From assembly GCF_000369525.1 (NCBI RefSeq), contig NZ_KB850070.1, positions 248,001 through 312,000 on the forward strand: a stretch of 64,000 nucleotides of DNA, read 5' to 3'. Shown here one piece after another: positions 21,415-31,075 of this stretch. The position numbers were made by a program, and so were the translations under genes. This DNA is from Acinetobacter higginsii (GTDB lineage Bacteria; Pseudomonadota; Gammaproteobacteria; Pseudomonadales; Moraxellaceae). Numbering within the stretch: the first letter of the stretch is position 1; each line of letters opens with the position of its first letter. The notes under the pieces are model-generated. The model saw nothing but the letters and a program-made list of their open reading frames with translations, had not been told where the DNA came from and made no database searches.

Positions 21415-22335
21415 ATGTTAAATAAAAAGCCTCGTATTCCCGCTGCAGTTAACATCCCCGAAAATTTGAGTTTTTTACAGGGTTTTCGGGATTATCTAGT
21501 GGCTCAAACCGTGAGCCCACATACCCGTAACGCCTATTTATCCGACCTGATTCAATGTGCTGAATTACATCAAACCGCCGCATTACCACAATGGTCTAGT
21601 GATGACATTGCGGATGTTCTGATCGCCCTCACCAAAGCAGGGAAAAGCCCTCGTTCGATTGCACGTTGTCTCTCTGCTTTAAGGCAGTTTTATAAGTTTT
21701 TAAGAGAACAAAAATTACTGGACGATAATCCTGTTGCCACCCACCATTCCCCTAAAATTGGTCGTGCCTTGCCCAAGGATTTATCTGAACAAAATGTAGA
21801 AGCATTAATCAATGCACCTGACATCAATACAGCATTAGGCCTACGTGATCGTGCCATGTTCGAAGTCCTGTACGCCTGTGGTCTACGTGTTTCAGAATTA
21901 CTAAATTTACGTTTAGAACTGATCAACTTAAAACAGGGCTTTGTTCGAATCACAGGTAAGGGCAATAAAGAACGTCTCGTTCCGCTGGGTCAATTTGCCT
22001 GTGATTGGATCGAAAGATATTTGGCTGAGTCACGTCCACAGCTGTATAAAAGCAGCACGGACTATCTGTTTCTCACTCAACATGGCGGTATCATGAGTCG
22101 ACAGAATTTTTGGTATGCGATTAAGCGTTATGCCGTACAAGCTAATATTCAAGCGGAATTGTCTCCCCATACCTTACGCCATGCTTTCGCAACTCATCTA
22201 CTCAATCACGGCGCAGATTTACGTGTGGTACAAATGCTACTTGGACATAGTGACCTATCTACTACGCAAATTTACACCCATGTCGCGCAACAGCGAATGC
22301 AAGAATTACATGGTAAATACCATCCACGGGGCTAA
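21415..22335 (+). CDS. xerD: Site-specific tyrosine recombinase XerD
   Basis: A 306-residue tyrosine recombinase with all six active-site residues: Arg158, Lys182, His252, Arg255 (PHTLRHAFATHLL), His278 (LGHSDLSTTQIY) and Tyr287. The N-terminal SAM-like core-binding domain covers roughly 20-105. With XerC it resolves chromosome dimers at dif. XerD rather than XerC is chosen from the xerD-dsbC-hom-thrC order known in Pseudomonas. No sign of a nearby integrative element, so this is the housekeeping enzyme. Confidence 0.9.
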   Translation: MLNKKPRIPAAVNIPENLSFLQGFRDYLVAQTVSPHTRNAYLSDLIQCAELHQTAALPQWSSDDIADVLIALTKAGKSPRSIARCLSALRQFYKFLREQKLLDDNPVATHHSPKIGRALPKDLSEQNVEALINAPDINTALGLRDRAMFEVLYACGLRVSELLNLRLELINLKQGFVRITGKGNKERLVPLGQFACDWIERYLAESRPQLYKSSTDYLFLTQHGGIMSRQNFWYAIKRYAVQANIQAELSPHTLRHAFATHLLNHGADLRVVQMLLGHSDLSTTQIYTHVAQQRMQELHGKYHPRG

Positions 22336-22469
22336 AACCACCATTTATCTAGGATTCAAGCAAAACTTGATGCTGTTCACAGAGCCTATGCAAGATTTAA
22401 CGAAGTGATTCATTTTTTTTGTTATGCTAGGCCCCTTATACAAATGAATTCGTACAAAAAAGGTTCTAT

Positions 22470-23285
22470 ATGTTGTTTACTCGGTCTCAGCTTGTAATTG
22501 CTTGTACATTAGCATCAACATTATTAGTCAGTGCTTGCTCAAAAGAAAACTCAGCACAAAAACAAGATGCGCTCACAGCAAGTGCACCAGCGACAGGTGA
22601 AGCATCAACATTAAACGAACGCAATGCACAACAGCGTTTGGTCTCGACCTTAGAAAAAAACTTTAAAACAGCCAATATCAACGCGAAAATCCTGAGCATC
22701 AAAAAAACTGAAGTTCCAAACCTTTATTGGGTGAGTCTGGAAGGGATGGGTTCAGTCTATGCCACTGCTGATGGTCAATACATTATTCAAGGTGATGTGG
22801 TGCGTTTAGGTGATAAACAACTGCACAATGTCAGCGATGCCTTACAAGCAACCGAAAATAAAAAACATTTAGCCTCACTCAAAACTGAAGACTTAATCGT
22901 TTATCCTGCACAAGGTGGCAAAGCTAAACATGTGATTTATGTGTTTACAGATTCAAGCTGCCCTTATTGCCATAAACTGCATGAACACTTAGCAGAGATT
23001 AATGCCAAAGGAATCGAAGTTCGTTACATCGCCTGGCCACGTGGCGAACAGTTCATGCCAACCATGCAAGCGATCTGGTGTAGTGAAGACCGTAAGGCTG
23101 CCTTCGATCAAGCTGCCAAAGGCTTACCAGTTTCGGCTGCTGAATGTAAGAACCCTGTTCGTGACCAGTATCAACTGGGTTTAAATATGGGCGTGAATGG
23201 TACACCAGCCATTTATAACGTCGATGGCGAATATTTAGGGGGTTATATGACGCCTGAAGAAATCGTACAACGCTTAAACAAATAA
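22470..23285 (+). CDS. dsbC: Thiol:disulfide interchange protein DsbC, putative lipoprotein
   Basis: A 271-residue DsbC-type disulfide isomerase. The mature part has a small dimerisation domain (about 50-130) and a thioredoxin domain with active site CPYC (Cys164-Cys167) and the cis-Pro segment GTPAIYN. It corrects wrong disulfides in the periplasm. Unusually, the signal sequence ends in a lipobox (LVSAC, Cys23), followed by an Ala/Ser/Thr-rich linker, so the protein is probably anchored to a membrane instead of being soluble as in E. coli. It lies between xerD and hom as in Pseudomonas. Confidence 0.9.
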   Translation: MLFTRSQLVIACTLASTLLVSACSKENSAQKQDALTASAPATGEASTLNERNAQQRLVSTLEKNFKTANINAKILSIKKTEVPNLYWVSLEGMGSVYATADGQYIIQGDVVRLGDKQLHNVSDALQATENKKHLASLKTEDLIVYPAQGGKAKHVIYVFTDSSCPYCHKLHEHLAEINAKGIEVRYIAWPRGEQFMPTMQAIWCSEDRKAAFDQAAKGLPVSAAECKNPVRDQYQLGLNMGVNGTPAIYNVDGEYLGGYMTPEEIVQRLNK

Positions 23286-23414
23286 GTTCAAACTACACCA
23301 CACATTCACAAAGACTCGGGCGACAGATTAAAGATGATCTTAGCCCTAGTGTCTGCGCATTTTTTTAGCTATGATCAAGCTTCATTAAAATGATTGAATA
23401 TAATGGAGTGTAAC

Positions 23415-24716
23415 GTGAAACCAGTTCGTCTGGCGATACTCGGTCTTGGTACTGTAGGTGGTGGAGCCCTTAAATTACTACAAGAAAATGCTGCGGAAAT
23501 TAAACGCCGTACCGGTCGAGAAATTCAAATTACACACGTAGGCACACGCCGTCCACGTCCAGATTTACAACTCGAAGGCATTAAACAAAGCGATGACTTG
23601 ATGGAGATCGTCCGTCAACCAGATGTTGATATGGTGGTCGAAGTCATGGGTGGCATTCATCCTGCTTATGAAGTCATCATGGAAGCCATTAAACATGGCA
23701 AACAGGTTGTGACTGCAAACAAAGCTTTACTGGCTGAACATGGTAATGAACTGTTTAAAGCAGCAGAAGACAATGCTGTTCAGATTGCCTATGAAGCAGC
23801 TGTTGCGGGTGGTATCCCAATCATTAAAGTGATCCGTGAAGGTCTCGCAGCGAACCATATCGAATGGCTTGCAGGCATCATTAATGGTACAGGCAACTTC
23901 ATTCTGACTGAAATGCGTGAAAAAGGCCGTGCCTTTGAAGACGTTTTAAAAGAAGCGCAAGAACTTGGCTACGCTGAAGCTGACCCAACCTTTGATGTTG
24001 AAGGCATTGATGCTGCACATAAGCTCACGATTTTGGCGTCATGTGCTTTTGGTATCCCATTGCAATTTAATAAGGTCTATACCGAAGGCATCAGCAAAAT
24101 CACTGCGCAAGATGTGAAATATGCAGAGGAACTTGGTTTCCGTATCAAGCACTTAGGTATCGCACGTCGTGCAGATAAAGGCATTGAGTTACGTGTACAT
24201 CCAACTTTAATTCCTGCTGAAGAATTGATTGCTAACGTCAATGGCGTTAAAAATGCAGTCTTGGTACAGGCCAATGCAGTTGGTCCTACTTTGTATTACG
24301 GTGCTGGTGCAGGCGCAGGTCCAACCGCTTCTGCTGTGGTTGCTGACGTGATTGATATCGTTCGTGATATTTCATATACCGAAGACGGTGCAGGTACCAT
24401 TCCTCAACTTGCTTTTGAAGCATTGACTAACGTGCCAATCTTGAGCCGTGAAGAAATGACCACTGGTTATTACATCCGTCTCAATGCTGAAGACCAAACT
24501 GGCGTATTGGCTGATGTCACGACGATTCTCAGCCGTGCAGGCATTAGTATTGATGCCATCATGCAGCAATCACGCTTAAAAGACTTGATTCCTATTGTGA
24601 TTTTAACGGATCCGATCGTTGAATCAAAAATGGATGAAGCACTAGCACAAATTCAAGCATTACCTGCAATTCGTGGCGAAATCGTAAGAATTCGTTTAGA
24701 ATCGCTCGATAGTTAA
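23415..24716 (+). CDS. hom: Homoserine dehydrogenase
   Basis: A 433-residue enzyme reducing aspartate semialdehyde to homoserine for threonine and methionine. N-terminal NAD(P) loop LGLGTVGGGALKLL, VVTANKALLAEHG, and catalytic motif EAAVAGGIPIIKVIREGL with GIINGTGNFIL are typical; the C-terminal 85 residues form an ACT domain (TGVLADVTTILSRAGISIDAIMQQS) for feedback control by threonine. Start GTG at 23415 is favoured since GGAGT lies just upstream and homologues start at KPVRLAI; longer in-frame starts at 23394 (TTG) and 23403 (ATG) exist. Confidence 0.97.
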   Translation: MKPVRLAILGLGTVGGGALKLLQENAAEIKRRTGREIQITHVGTRRPRPDLQLEGIKQSDDLMEIVRQPDVDMVVEVMGGIHPAYEVIMEAIKHGKQVVTANKALLAEHGNELFKAAEDNAVQIAYEAAVAGGIPIIKVIREGLAANHIEWLAGIINGTGNFILTEMREKGRAFEDVLKEAQELGYAEADPTFDVEGIDAAHKLTILASCAFGIPLQFNKVYTEGISKITAQDVKYAEELGFRIKHLGIARRADKGIELRVHPTLIPAEELIANVNGVKNAVLVQANAVGPTLYYGAGAGAGPTASAVVADVIDIVRDISYTEDGAGTIPQLAFEALTNVPILSREEMTTGYYIRLNAEDQTGVLADVTTILSRAGISIDAIMQQSRLKDLIPIVILTDPIVESKMDEALAQIQALPAIRGEIVRIRLESLDS

Positions 24717-24774
24717 TCAGGTTGAGGGAAAATGACTTCCCTCACCCCGCTCTACCTCATATTGGAACACCATC

Positions 24775-25914
24775 ATGTCGAATGCCAATCGTTATACTGG
24801 TCTTGTAGATCGTTATCGTGACCGTTTACCTGTGTCTGCAACTACACGCGCAATTTCTTTAGGTGAAGGGAATACCCCACTGATTAAACTAGAGAACATT
24901 CCACGTATTATTGGCAAAAACGTAGAAATCTATGTGAAATACGAAGGTCTGAACCCGACCGGTTCATTTAAAGACCGTGGTATGACCATGGCGGTGACCA
25001 AAGCAGTTGAAGAAGGCTCGAAAGCGATTATCTGTGCATCTACAGGTAATACTTCAGCAGCCGCAGCAGCGTATGCAGCACGTGCAGGTATTAAAGCGTT
25101 CGTATTAATCCCAGAAGGCAAAATTGCCATGGGTAAAATGGCGCAGGCAATGATGTACGGCGCGATCACTATGCAAATCCGTGGTAACTTCGATGACGGC
25201 ATGCGTCTGGTCAAAGAAGTTGCAGATCAAGCACCTGTAACGATTGTAAACTCAATCAACCCATACCGTCTGCAAGGTCAAAAAACCATTGCTTATGAAA
25301 TCGTAGAAGCATTGGGCCGTGCTCCTGATTATCACTGCTTACCAGTCGGTAATGCTGGTAACATCACAGCACACTGGATGGGTTATACCGAAGCGGTTGC
25401 AAACCAACCTGCAGATCAGTTTGAGCAAGTGATTTACGATGCTGCAACAGATCAATTCACTGGTCCTAAACCAGAAGGCTTACCAACAATGGTTGGTTAT
25501 CAAGCTTCTGGTGCTGCCCCATTCTTACGTGGTGCACCTGTAGAGAACCCAGAAACGGTTGCAACAGCAATTCGTATCGGTAATCCACAAAGCTGGAACC
25601 ATGCTAAAGCAGTGGTACGTGATTCTAAAGGTTGGTTTGATGAACTGACTGATGCTGAAATTCTAGAAGCACAACGTTTGCTTTCAATGTATGAAGGTGT
25701 GTTTGTTGAACCTGCTTCAGCAGCATCTATCGGTGGTGCGATCCGTGACCTGAAAGCAGGTAAAATTGCTGAAGGTTCTGTGATTGTATGTACTGTTACA
25801 GGCAATGGCTTAAAAGATCCTGACACTGCAATCAAACAATGTGCTGATGCCGTGATGTTGTCAATTGACGCGACGATGGATCAAGTGAAAGATTCAATTC
25901 TTTCAAATATGTAA
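24775..25914 (+). CDS. thrC: Threonine synthase
   Basis: A 379-residue PLP enzyme that converts phosphohomoserine to threonine. The Schiff-base Lys66 sits in PTGSFKDRGM; STGNTSAAAAAYAARAG and PVGNAGNITAHWMG bind substrate and PLP phosphate. It is the shorter class of ThrC. It follows hom by 58 bases and ends at a strong terminator, completing the xerD-dsbC-hom-thrC group. The homoserine kinase gene needed between hom and thrC is not in this window. Confidence 0.97.
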   Translation: MSNANRYTGLVDRYRDRLPVSATTRAISLGEGNTPLIKLENIPRIIGKNVEIYVKYEGLNPTGSFKDRGMTMAVTKAVEEGSKAIICASTGNTSAAAAAYAARAGIKAFVLIPEGKIAMGKMAQAMMYGAITMQIRGNFDDGMRLVKEVADQAPVTIVNSINPYRLQGQKTIAYEIVEALGRAPDYHCLPVGNAGNITAHWMGYTEAVANQPADQFEQVIYDAATDQFTGPKPEGLPTMVGYQASGAAPFLRGAPVENPETVATAIRIGNPQSWNHAKAVVRDSKGWFDELTDAEILEAQRLLSMYEGVFVEPASAASIGGAIRDLKAGKIAEGSVIVCTVTGNGLKDPDTAIKQCADAVMLSIDATMDQVKDSILSNM

Positions 25915-25930
25915 GCATACATACTGAAAT

Positions 25931-25962
25931 AAAAAAACCAGTTGCCTGCAACTGGTTTTTTT
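25931..25962. terminator. Terminator after thrC
   Basis: AAACCAGTTGC and GCAACTGGTTT form an 11-bp stem flanked by A- and T-runs, so it can serve thrC and the convergent gene ending at 25981. Confidence 0.9.
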
Positions 25963-25980
25963 ATGGGCTAAAGATAAGCC

Positions 25981-26766
25981 TTATTCTTCTTCGTATTCAT
26001 AATCTTCATCGTAACTATATTGCTTAGCCAATTCTTTTTCGATCCTTTGAATTTCTTCAAGCTCAATTTCTTTGATTTCAAATAATGGTTGTTTGAGTAA
26101 AGGATTAACCGCATACAAAGCTTCTTCTTCCCAACCCTGCATAATTGTTAAAATTTGGCTTTTCTGGTCGTATTTCAAACCCGATTGCGTTGTGATCATT
26201 GCCTGTAAGAGTACAGGCTGATCAGACAAATCATCAAGTGAGCCTTTAAGCTGAATATCACCATAGTCATAATCTGCAAAAATAGTTCCAACATTGGTTT
26301 TTAATTGCTCAGGTTGATCTGCATAAGCCAAACTGGCAAAAAACTCATCATGCTCTTCCACCCATTTCTGTTTTTTGACTGACCAAAGCGCATAAAACCG
26401 AGCCTCATGTTCAAACTGTACCAGTTGAAATTTTTGCATTCCTGCCAATTGAATAAATTCAAAGGTATCTTCATCGCTTAAGCTTTCAGGTAATACATCA
26501 TCTGAAATATCCCCATCTTCACAGACATGCTCACCACAACGTGAAAACACAAAATCATCCAGTTGTTTTAGCAATACTTCATCTGCATCAAACAGGGATT
26601 CCACTTCATACAGGGCAAAATCTCTCGCCCCATCAATTTCAAGCTTTTTATATGCAGCTTCGGCTTGGGCTTTATCCTCAAAAACATTGGCAATACGATT
26701 GCCTGCCACATAAAACACTTCATCGTTATAACCAAAGTATTTGGCACGAATTACGTAAGTCGTCAT
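25981..26766 (-). CDS. Acidic hypothetical protein, 261 residues
   Basis: I do not recognise a family. The protein is strongly acidic (long Asp/Glu stretches near residues 85-105 and a C-terminus that is almost only Glu, Asp and Tyr), soluble, without signal peptide. The N-terminus (TTYVIRAKYFGYNDEVFYVAGN) looks like a small beta domain. An excellent ribosome-binding site, AAGGGG, lies 6 bases before the ATG. The gene starts 19 bases after the stop of the DUF6915-like gene, so both form one operon. Confidence 0.75.
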   Translation of the reverse strand: MTTYVIRAKYFGYNDEVFYVAGNRIANVFEDKAQAEAAYKKLEIDGARDFALYEVESLFDADEVLLKQLDDFVFSRCGEHVCEDGDISDDVLPESLSDEDTFEFIQLAGMQKFQLVQFEHEARFYALWSVKKQKWVEEHDEFFASLAYADQPEQLKTNVGTIFADYDYGDIQLKGSLDDLSDQPVLLQAMITTQSGLKYDQKSQILTIMQGWEEEALYAVNPLLKQPLFEIKEIELEEIQRIEKELAKQYSYDEDYEYEEE

Positions 26767-26785
26767 GGTGTTCCCCTTAATTCAT

Positions 26786-27406
26786 TTATGATTGAGTTGT
26801 TTGTTTTATTTGATGTAATGCTTGAGCACTTGCAGGGATTGCCATGCCATTATCCATCCATAATTCAAAATGCATGGCATTAAAAAAATCAGCGGGGCTA
26901 TACACAATATTGTCCAGTTTCAGCTGTTGCCCAATCCTTGGCAAAATATCGTAGATAAACCAACTATTATGAGTGAGCAACAGCGAATATAATTTTCCTG
27001 TTAGTGCTAAAGGCGATAACATTAATTGTGAAAGTGTTTTGTCCTGCACATAATCATGATGTAATTGTTCTAAATGCTGTTCAAAGTTCTTAGGCAATTG
27101 TCTTGCGTCTATCGCATTTACAAAATCATTGAGTGTCGGAATAAAACGTTGTTGGTAATCCACCAATAAATGATCACGTTCGCACAAATCTTTAATATCA
27201 ATTGATTTGCCTGCACTATTTTGAAGGCTATGCCCAAACACAGGAACCACAACCGAATTTACGCCCCACAAGGTATGCAAAATTCGATGTCGTGCATCAC
27301 TACATAGGCTTTTGGTACTGTCTATAAACGCATGTAATTCATAGTAGTCTTCGGGTTCCCCACCCCAGCGTTTTGCAGAAATCCGTGCGTGTTGCATCGC
27401 ATTCAT
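26786..27406 (-). CDS. DUF6915-like protein of unknown function
   Basis: A 206-residue soluble protein. The first 50 residues follow the pattern seen in DUF6915 proteins: a His near the start, then KRWGGEPEDYYELHAFIDSTK and DARHRILHTLWG, with spaced His and Asp residues (about His6, His24, Asp37, His40) that resemble a metal-binding set, although no activity is known to me. The C-terminal part is helical. The start is uncertain (ATG 27406 or 27397; neither has a clear Shine-Dalgarno). Upstream partner of the acidic protein. Confidence 0.65.
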   Translation of the reverse strand: MNAMQHARISAKRWGGEPEDYYELHAFIDSTKSLCSDARHRILHTLWGVNSVVVPVFGHSLQNSAGKSIDIKDLCERDHLLVDYQQRFIPTLNDFVNAIDARQLPKNFEQHLEQLHHDYVQDKTLSQLMLSPLALTGKLYSLLLTHNSWFIYDILPRIGQQLKLDNIVYSPADFFNAMHFELWMDNGMAIPASAQALHQIKQTTQS

Positions 27407-27514
27407 AATGGTGTGTCATCATTTTTTGTTGTATGCACACATTAGCCGATTCTGGCCCAAAAAACGAACATAATTTATTGAAATAAGACAAGTTGTGTCG
27501 CATTATTCAGGCAT

Positions 27515-27545
27515 AAAAAAACTCCCCATAAAGAGGAGTTTTTTG
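27515..27545. terminator. Terminator after pbpG
   Basis: AAAAAACTCC and GGAGTTTTTT form a stem around CCATAAAGA; on the minus strand it ends pbpG, whose stop is 12 bases upstream. Confidence 0.85.
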
Positions 27546-27556
27546 ACTTAAGAGAA

Positions 27557-28621
27557 CTAAACGCGTTTTGGCAAAGTGCTTAACCAGCTTAATAAATTCG
27601 TTGCATCGCTATTACGTGCTTGCGAACTTGGCGCACCTAATAACACCACAACCGCTGGACGTGAATTCACAGTGGTATGCATCACTACACAACGACCTGC
27701 TTCATTGATATAACCTGTTTTTGACAAATTAATGTTCCAACCGCCATTACGTACCAACGCATTGGTATTATTGGATTTCAGCACACGATAACCTAAATTA
27801 AAGTCGTAGGTCGGTGTGGTAGAGAATTGACGAATCAAGCCGTATTGTGAAGCGGTACTCACCAGAATACCCAAATCACGTGCTGAAGAAACATTATGTG
27901 GATCTAAACCTGTAGATTCAGCATAACGCGTAGATGTCATACCCAATTGCCTCGCTTTTGCATTCATTGCCGCAATAAATGCAGAACGACCACCTGGATA
28001 GGTACGTGCTAATGCAGCTGCAGCTGGATTCTCAGACTTCATTAATGCAAACAAAAGTGCTTCTGCGCGATTCATGGTATCGCCTGCACGTAGGGTTGAA
28101 CTTGAGTTCTTACCGCCTGCACCAGCAAAATCGATTGACTCTAGCGTAATTTCTTCTGACATGTTTAAACGTGCATCTGCCGTGACGACAGCCGTCATCA
28201 ACTTAGTAATCGATGCAATGGGTACCGACATATTACTGTTTTTACTGTACAGTACTTCACCCGTTTGCGCGTCCATCACCAAAGCAGCACGTGCATTGAC
28301 TGAAGGCTGACTGCTATACCCAAAGGTATCGCGAATCTGTGTCGACGACTGTGGCGCCGTTGAAGATGTAATTGTTGCTGAACCGCCATTACGCAATGTC
28401 GTGGTAACAGAGGTTGAACCTTGTGGGCTAATTTCTACTGGATCATCATCTTCCATCAACTGACTTGCATCAGTTGCAGACCAATTCATCGAAGCTGAAC
28501 CGCTCACACGCGAAGAAGCTGGATTGTTATTCACAACTAGTTCAGCAAAACTTGTTGAACTCCAGGCCAACAAGATAGACATGCTTAAAACATGCATGAT
28601 AGATTTTTTAGAATTTTTCAC
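27557..28621 (-). CDS. pbpG: D-alanyl-D-alanine endopeptidase (PBP7/8)
   Basis: A 354-residue serine peptidase of the S11 family. Signal peptide residues 1-26 (ending SFA), a Ser/Thr-rich low-complexity spacer of about 75 residues, then the penicillin-binding catalytic domain with SITK (Ser137, Lys140), SEN (196-198) and KTG (301-303). PBP7/8 cleaves peptide cross-links in the periplasmic sacculus; in A. baumannii it is linked to serum survival. The start is GTG at 28621 with a weak ribosome-binding site; ATG at 28597 would shorten the basic part of the signal peptide. Confidence 0.93.
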   Translation of the reverse strand: MKNSKKSIMHVLSMSILLAWSSTSFAELVVNNNPASSRVSGSASMNWSATDASQLMEDDDPVEISPQGSTSVTTTLRNGGSATITSSTAPQSSTQIRDTFGYSSQPSVNARAALVMDAQTGEVLYSKNSNMSVPIASITKLMTAVVTADARLNMSEEITLESIDFAGAGGKNSSSTLRAGDTMNRAEALLFALMKSENPAAAALARTYPGGRSAFIAAMNAKARQLGMTSTRYAESTGLDPHNVSSARDLGILVSTASQYGLIRQFSTTPTYDFNLGYRVLKSNNTNALVRNGGWNINLSKTGYINEAGRCVVMHTTVNSRPAVVVLLGAPSSQARNSDATNLLSWLSTLPKRV

Positions 28622-28831
28622 GACACAATACTCAACTCAGGACGCTGCACATTTGCGCTTAATACCATTATGCCTTACATTTAAACAAATCGGGTAAAGC
28701 TTTTATAGACACAATTGTGTACAACTATTCGCTAAAAACGAAGAATAGGATTGCTAATTTTGTCGTTTCATTGCAAGCTAATTTTGCTTTATGTAACAAA
28801 AAACCAGTTTTTTTGAAAAAAGGAGGTCTTC

Positions 28832-29467
28832 TTGATCACTGTTCTCGTTGTTGATGATCATGAACTCGTACGTACAGGAATTTGTCGTATGTTGGAAGAC
28901 CACCCTGATGTAGAGGTCATTGGGCAAGCTGAATCAGGTGAAGAAGCCATTGCCTTAGTCCGTCAGAAACACCCGCAAGTGGTGTTGTTAGATGTGAATA
29001 TGCCAGGTATTGGTGGAGTGGAAACTACTCGGCGCTTATTACAAAGCGCACCTGAAACCAAAGTGATTGCCGTCAGCGGTCTTGCTGAAGAACCCTATCC
29101 ATCCCTGTTATTAAAAGCAGGAGCGAAAGGCTATATCACCAAAGGTGCACCGATTTCTGAAATGGTTCGTGCTATCAACAAAGTCATGCAAGGCGGAAAA
29201 TACTTTAGTGCAGATATTGCTGAACAATTGGCCAGCTCCTATCTTTCAGATACACAACAATCTCCTTTTGATGCACTATCAGAACGTGAGATGCAAGTTG
29301 CCATGATGGTGGTGAATTGTATTAGTGCTCAAGAAATCGCTGACAAATTATTCGTAAGCGTCAAAACTGTAAATACCTATCGTTATCGTATTTTTGAAAA
29401 ATTGAGCATTGATAGTGATGTCAAACTCACCCATCTTGCGATTCGTTATGGACTCATTAAACCTTAA
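28832..29467 (+). CDS. gacA: Response regulator GacA
   Basis: A 211-residue NarL-type regulator: receiver domain with Asp8-Asp9 and phosphoacceptor Asp54 (LLDVNMPG), then a LuxR-type helix-turn-helix (LSEREMQVAMMV ... AQEIADKLFVSVKTVNTYRYRIFEKL). This is the GacA/UvrY class, normally acting through CsrA-sequestering small RNAs. The start is TTG at 28832, clearly set by a near-ideal AAGGAGGT ending 5 bases upstream. It is only 17 bases from pilS, so a common transcript is likely; its kinase GacS is encoded elsewhere. Confidence 0.92.
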   Translation: MITVLVVDDHELVRTGICRMLEDHPDVEVIGQAESGEEAIALVRQKHPQVVLLDVNMPGIGGVETTRRLLQSAPETKVIAVSGLAEEPYPSLLLKAGAKGYITKGAPISEMVRAINKVMQGGKYFSADIAEQLASSYLSDTQQSPFDALSEREMQVAMMVVNCISAQEIADKLFVSVKTVNTYRYRIFEKLSIDSDVKLTHLAIRYGLIKP

Positions 29468-29484
29468 AATAACAGTAAGCGCCT

Positions 29485-31050
29485 ATGTTAGGGAAAATTG
29501 CGTCGTCAGTCTCACAAACTGTCTATCGGCTTGGGGTTTGGTATAGTGGCTATCGGCTAATCATTTCGATTAGCCTGCTGTTAATTTATTTACTCACTGC
29601 TGAACAACTTTCCAGCAACTATGTTTATCCCTTCTTATATTTTTATACCTTGATTTGCTATATCGCATTCAATATTTTTCAACTGTTTTTACTACATCTT
29701 GTCCCGATACAGACCTCAAAGCAGTTGATTTTTATCTTTCTGATTGATGTCATTTGCCTAAGCTTAATCACATTCTCTGCAGGTGGTCCAAATCTGCAAC
29801 TCAGCTTGCTTTACGTCATTATTATTTTTTCTTCTGCGATATTATTAAACGCTCACCTGTCGCTGATTATTACTTTATTTGCCGTCATTATGGTGGTTTA
29901 CCAACGTTTTTTAGGTGACTTTTTTGAGGCCAATAATTTAAATCACCTCGGAAATAGCGTTTTTCTGGCGTTTTTATTTTTTGTAGTTCATGCCATTGGT
30001 CGTATTGCAGTACAGCGTTTTAAAATTCTAGAAACCTTAACCTTTCATCAATCCATTGAAATCCATCAACTACAGAATATTAACCGCTATATCTTAGAAC
30101 AAATCGAAGATGGCTATTTAGTACTGGATGAAAGTAACCATATCGTATTAACCAATCCTGCAGCCAATGCGCTATTAGGTATCCATTTACCGATTTCCTT
30201 AGAAAAAACGCCACTGATCAAATTACAACCCGACTTATTTGAACTGGTTCAGTTTAGTGACTTAGAAGATGGCGAAGAATTCAGTTTTGAATCACAGCAA
30301 AGTTCATACACCATCAACGTTCGGGTTAAGCATCTAATTGTTCCTGAACAAGCCTTAGTGTTATTGATCTTAAAAGATGCACAGAAACTGACTCAGCAAG
30401 TTCAGCAATTGAAACTCGCCGCACTTGGTCAGCTGTCAGCCAGTATTGCCCATGAAATTCGCAATCCTTTGGCTGCTATTGTGCAAGCCAATGAATTATT
30501 CAAAGACAGTGATACCCACCAACAAGAAATGCTGTCGCGCATGATTAGCAAACAAGCCAAACGGATTGATAGCATCGTGCAAGACACCTTAGCAATGGCA
30601 CGAAATAAACCGACAGAAGCACAAGAAATTGATCTGAGCTCCTTCTTTGAAAGTTTACTCAATGAAGATCTTGCAGATGCTAAACAACAAATTCAAATTA
30701 AACTCACAGAGCAAACCAACATCTTATTTGATGAAAAACAATTACGCCAAGTGCTGATTAATTTAATTAGAAATGCGTTAAGACATAATGCAACTGACGC
30801 GCCTTATATTGAAGTCGAGGTGCACGAAAAAGACGGACGAACTTGCATTGATGTCATCGATTTTGGGACGGGTGTCTCAAAACGGGATATTTCTCAACTG
30901 TTCAAACCATTTTTTAGTACCGAAATTAAAGGAACTGGTTTAGGATTGTATTTGTCTCATACTTTTTGTGAGGCAAATCATGCAAAGCTCACTTATATAG
31001 AGCGACAACAAGGAGCATGCTTCAGGATTGAATGCTCAAAAACTCATTGA
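29485..31050 (+). CDS. pilS: Sensor histidine kinase PilS
   Basis: A 521-residue membrane kinase. Six hydrophobic segments occupy about residues 20-175, then a PAS-like domain (about 195-300), a HisKA domain with phosphoacceptor His323 in SASIAHEIRNPLAA, and an ATPase domain with N-box LRQVLINLIRNALRHNA and G-box IKGTGLGLYLSHTF. PilS controls PilR and so type IV pilin transcription. No pil structural gene is near. pilR follows after 25 bases. Confidence 0.93.
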   Translation: MLGKIASSVSQTVYRLGVWYSGYRLIISISLLLIYLLTAEQLSSNYVYPFLYFYTLICYIAFNIFQLFLLHLVPIQTSKQLIFIFLIDVICLSLITFSAGGPNLQLSLLYVIIIFSSAILLNAHLSLIITLFAVIMVVYQRFLGDFFEANNLNHLGNSVFLAFLFFVVHAIGRIAVQRFKILETLTFHQSIEIHQLQNINRYILEQIEDGYLVLDESNHIVLTNPAANALLGIHLPISLEKTPLIKLQPDLFELVQFSDLEDGEEFSFESQQSSYTINVRVKHLIVPEQALVLLILKDAQKLTQQVQQLKLAALGQLSASIAHEIRNPLAAIVQANELFKDSDTHQQEMLSRMISKQAKRIDSIVQDTLAMARNKPTEAQEIDLSSFFESLLNEDLADAKQQIQIKLTEQTNILFDEKQLRQVLINLIRNALRHNATDAPYIEVEVHEKDGRTCIDVIDFGTGVSKRDISQLFKPFFSTEIKGTGLGLYLSHTFCEANHAKLTYIERQQGACFRIECSKTH

Positions 31051-31075
31051 TTTATAGATTAGGTTTCTCGGGGAA

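Noticed and set aside
21415..22335. Integrase of a mobile element
   Set aside because: Neighbours dsbC-hom-thrC and the full XerD pattern indicate the housekeeping recombinase; no attachment repeats or cargo.
22115..22408. 97-codon frame overlapping the xerD 3' end
   Set aside because: Out of frame with xerD, product without coding character.
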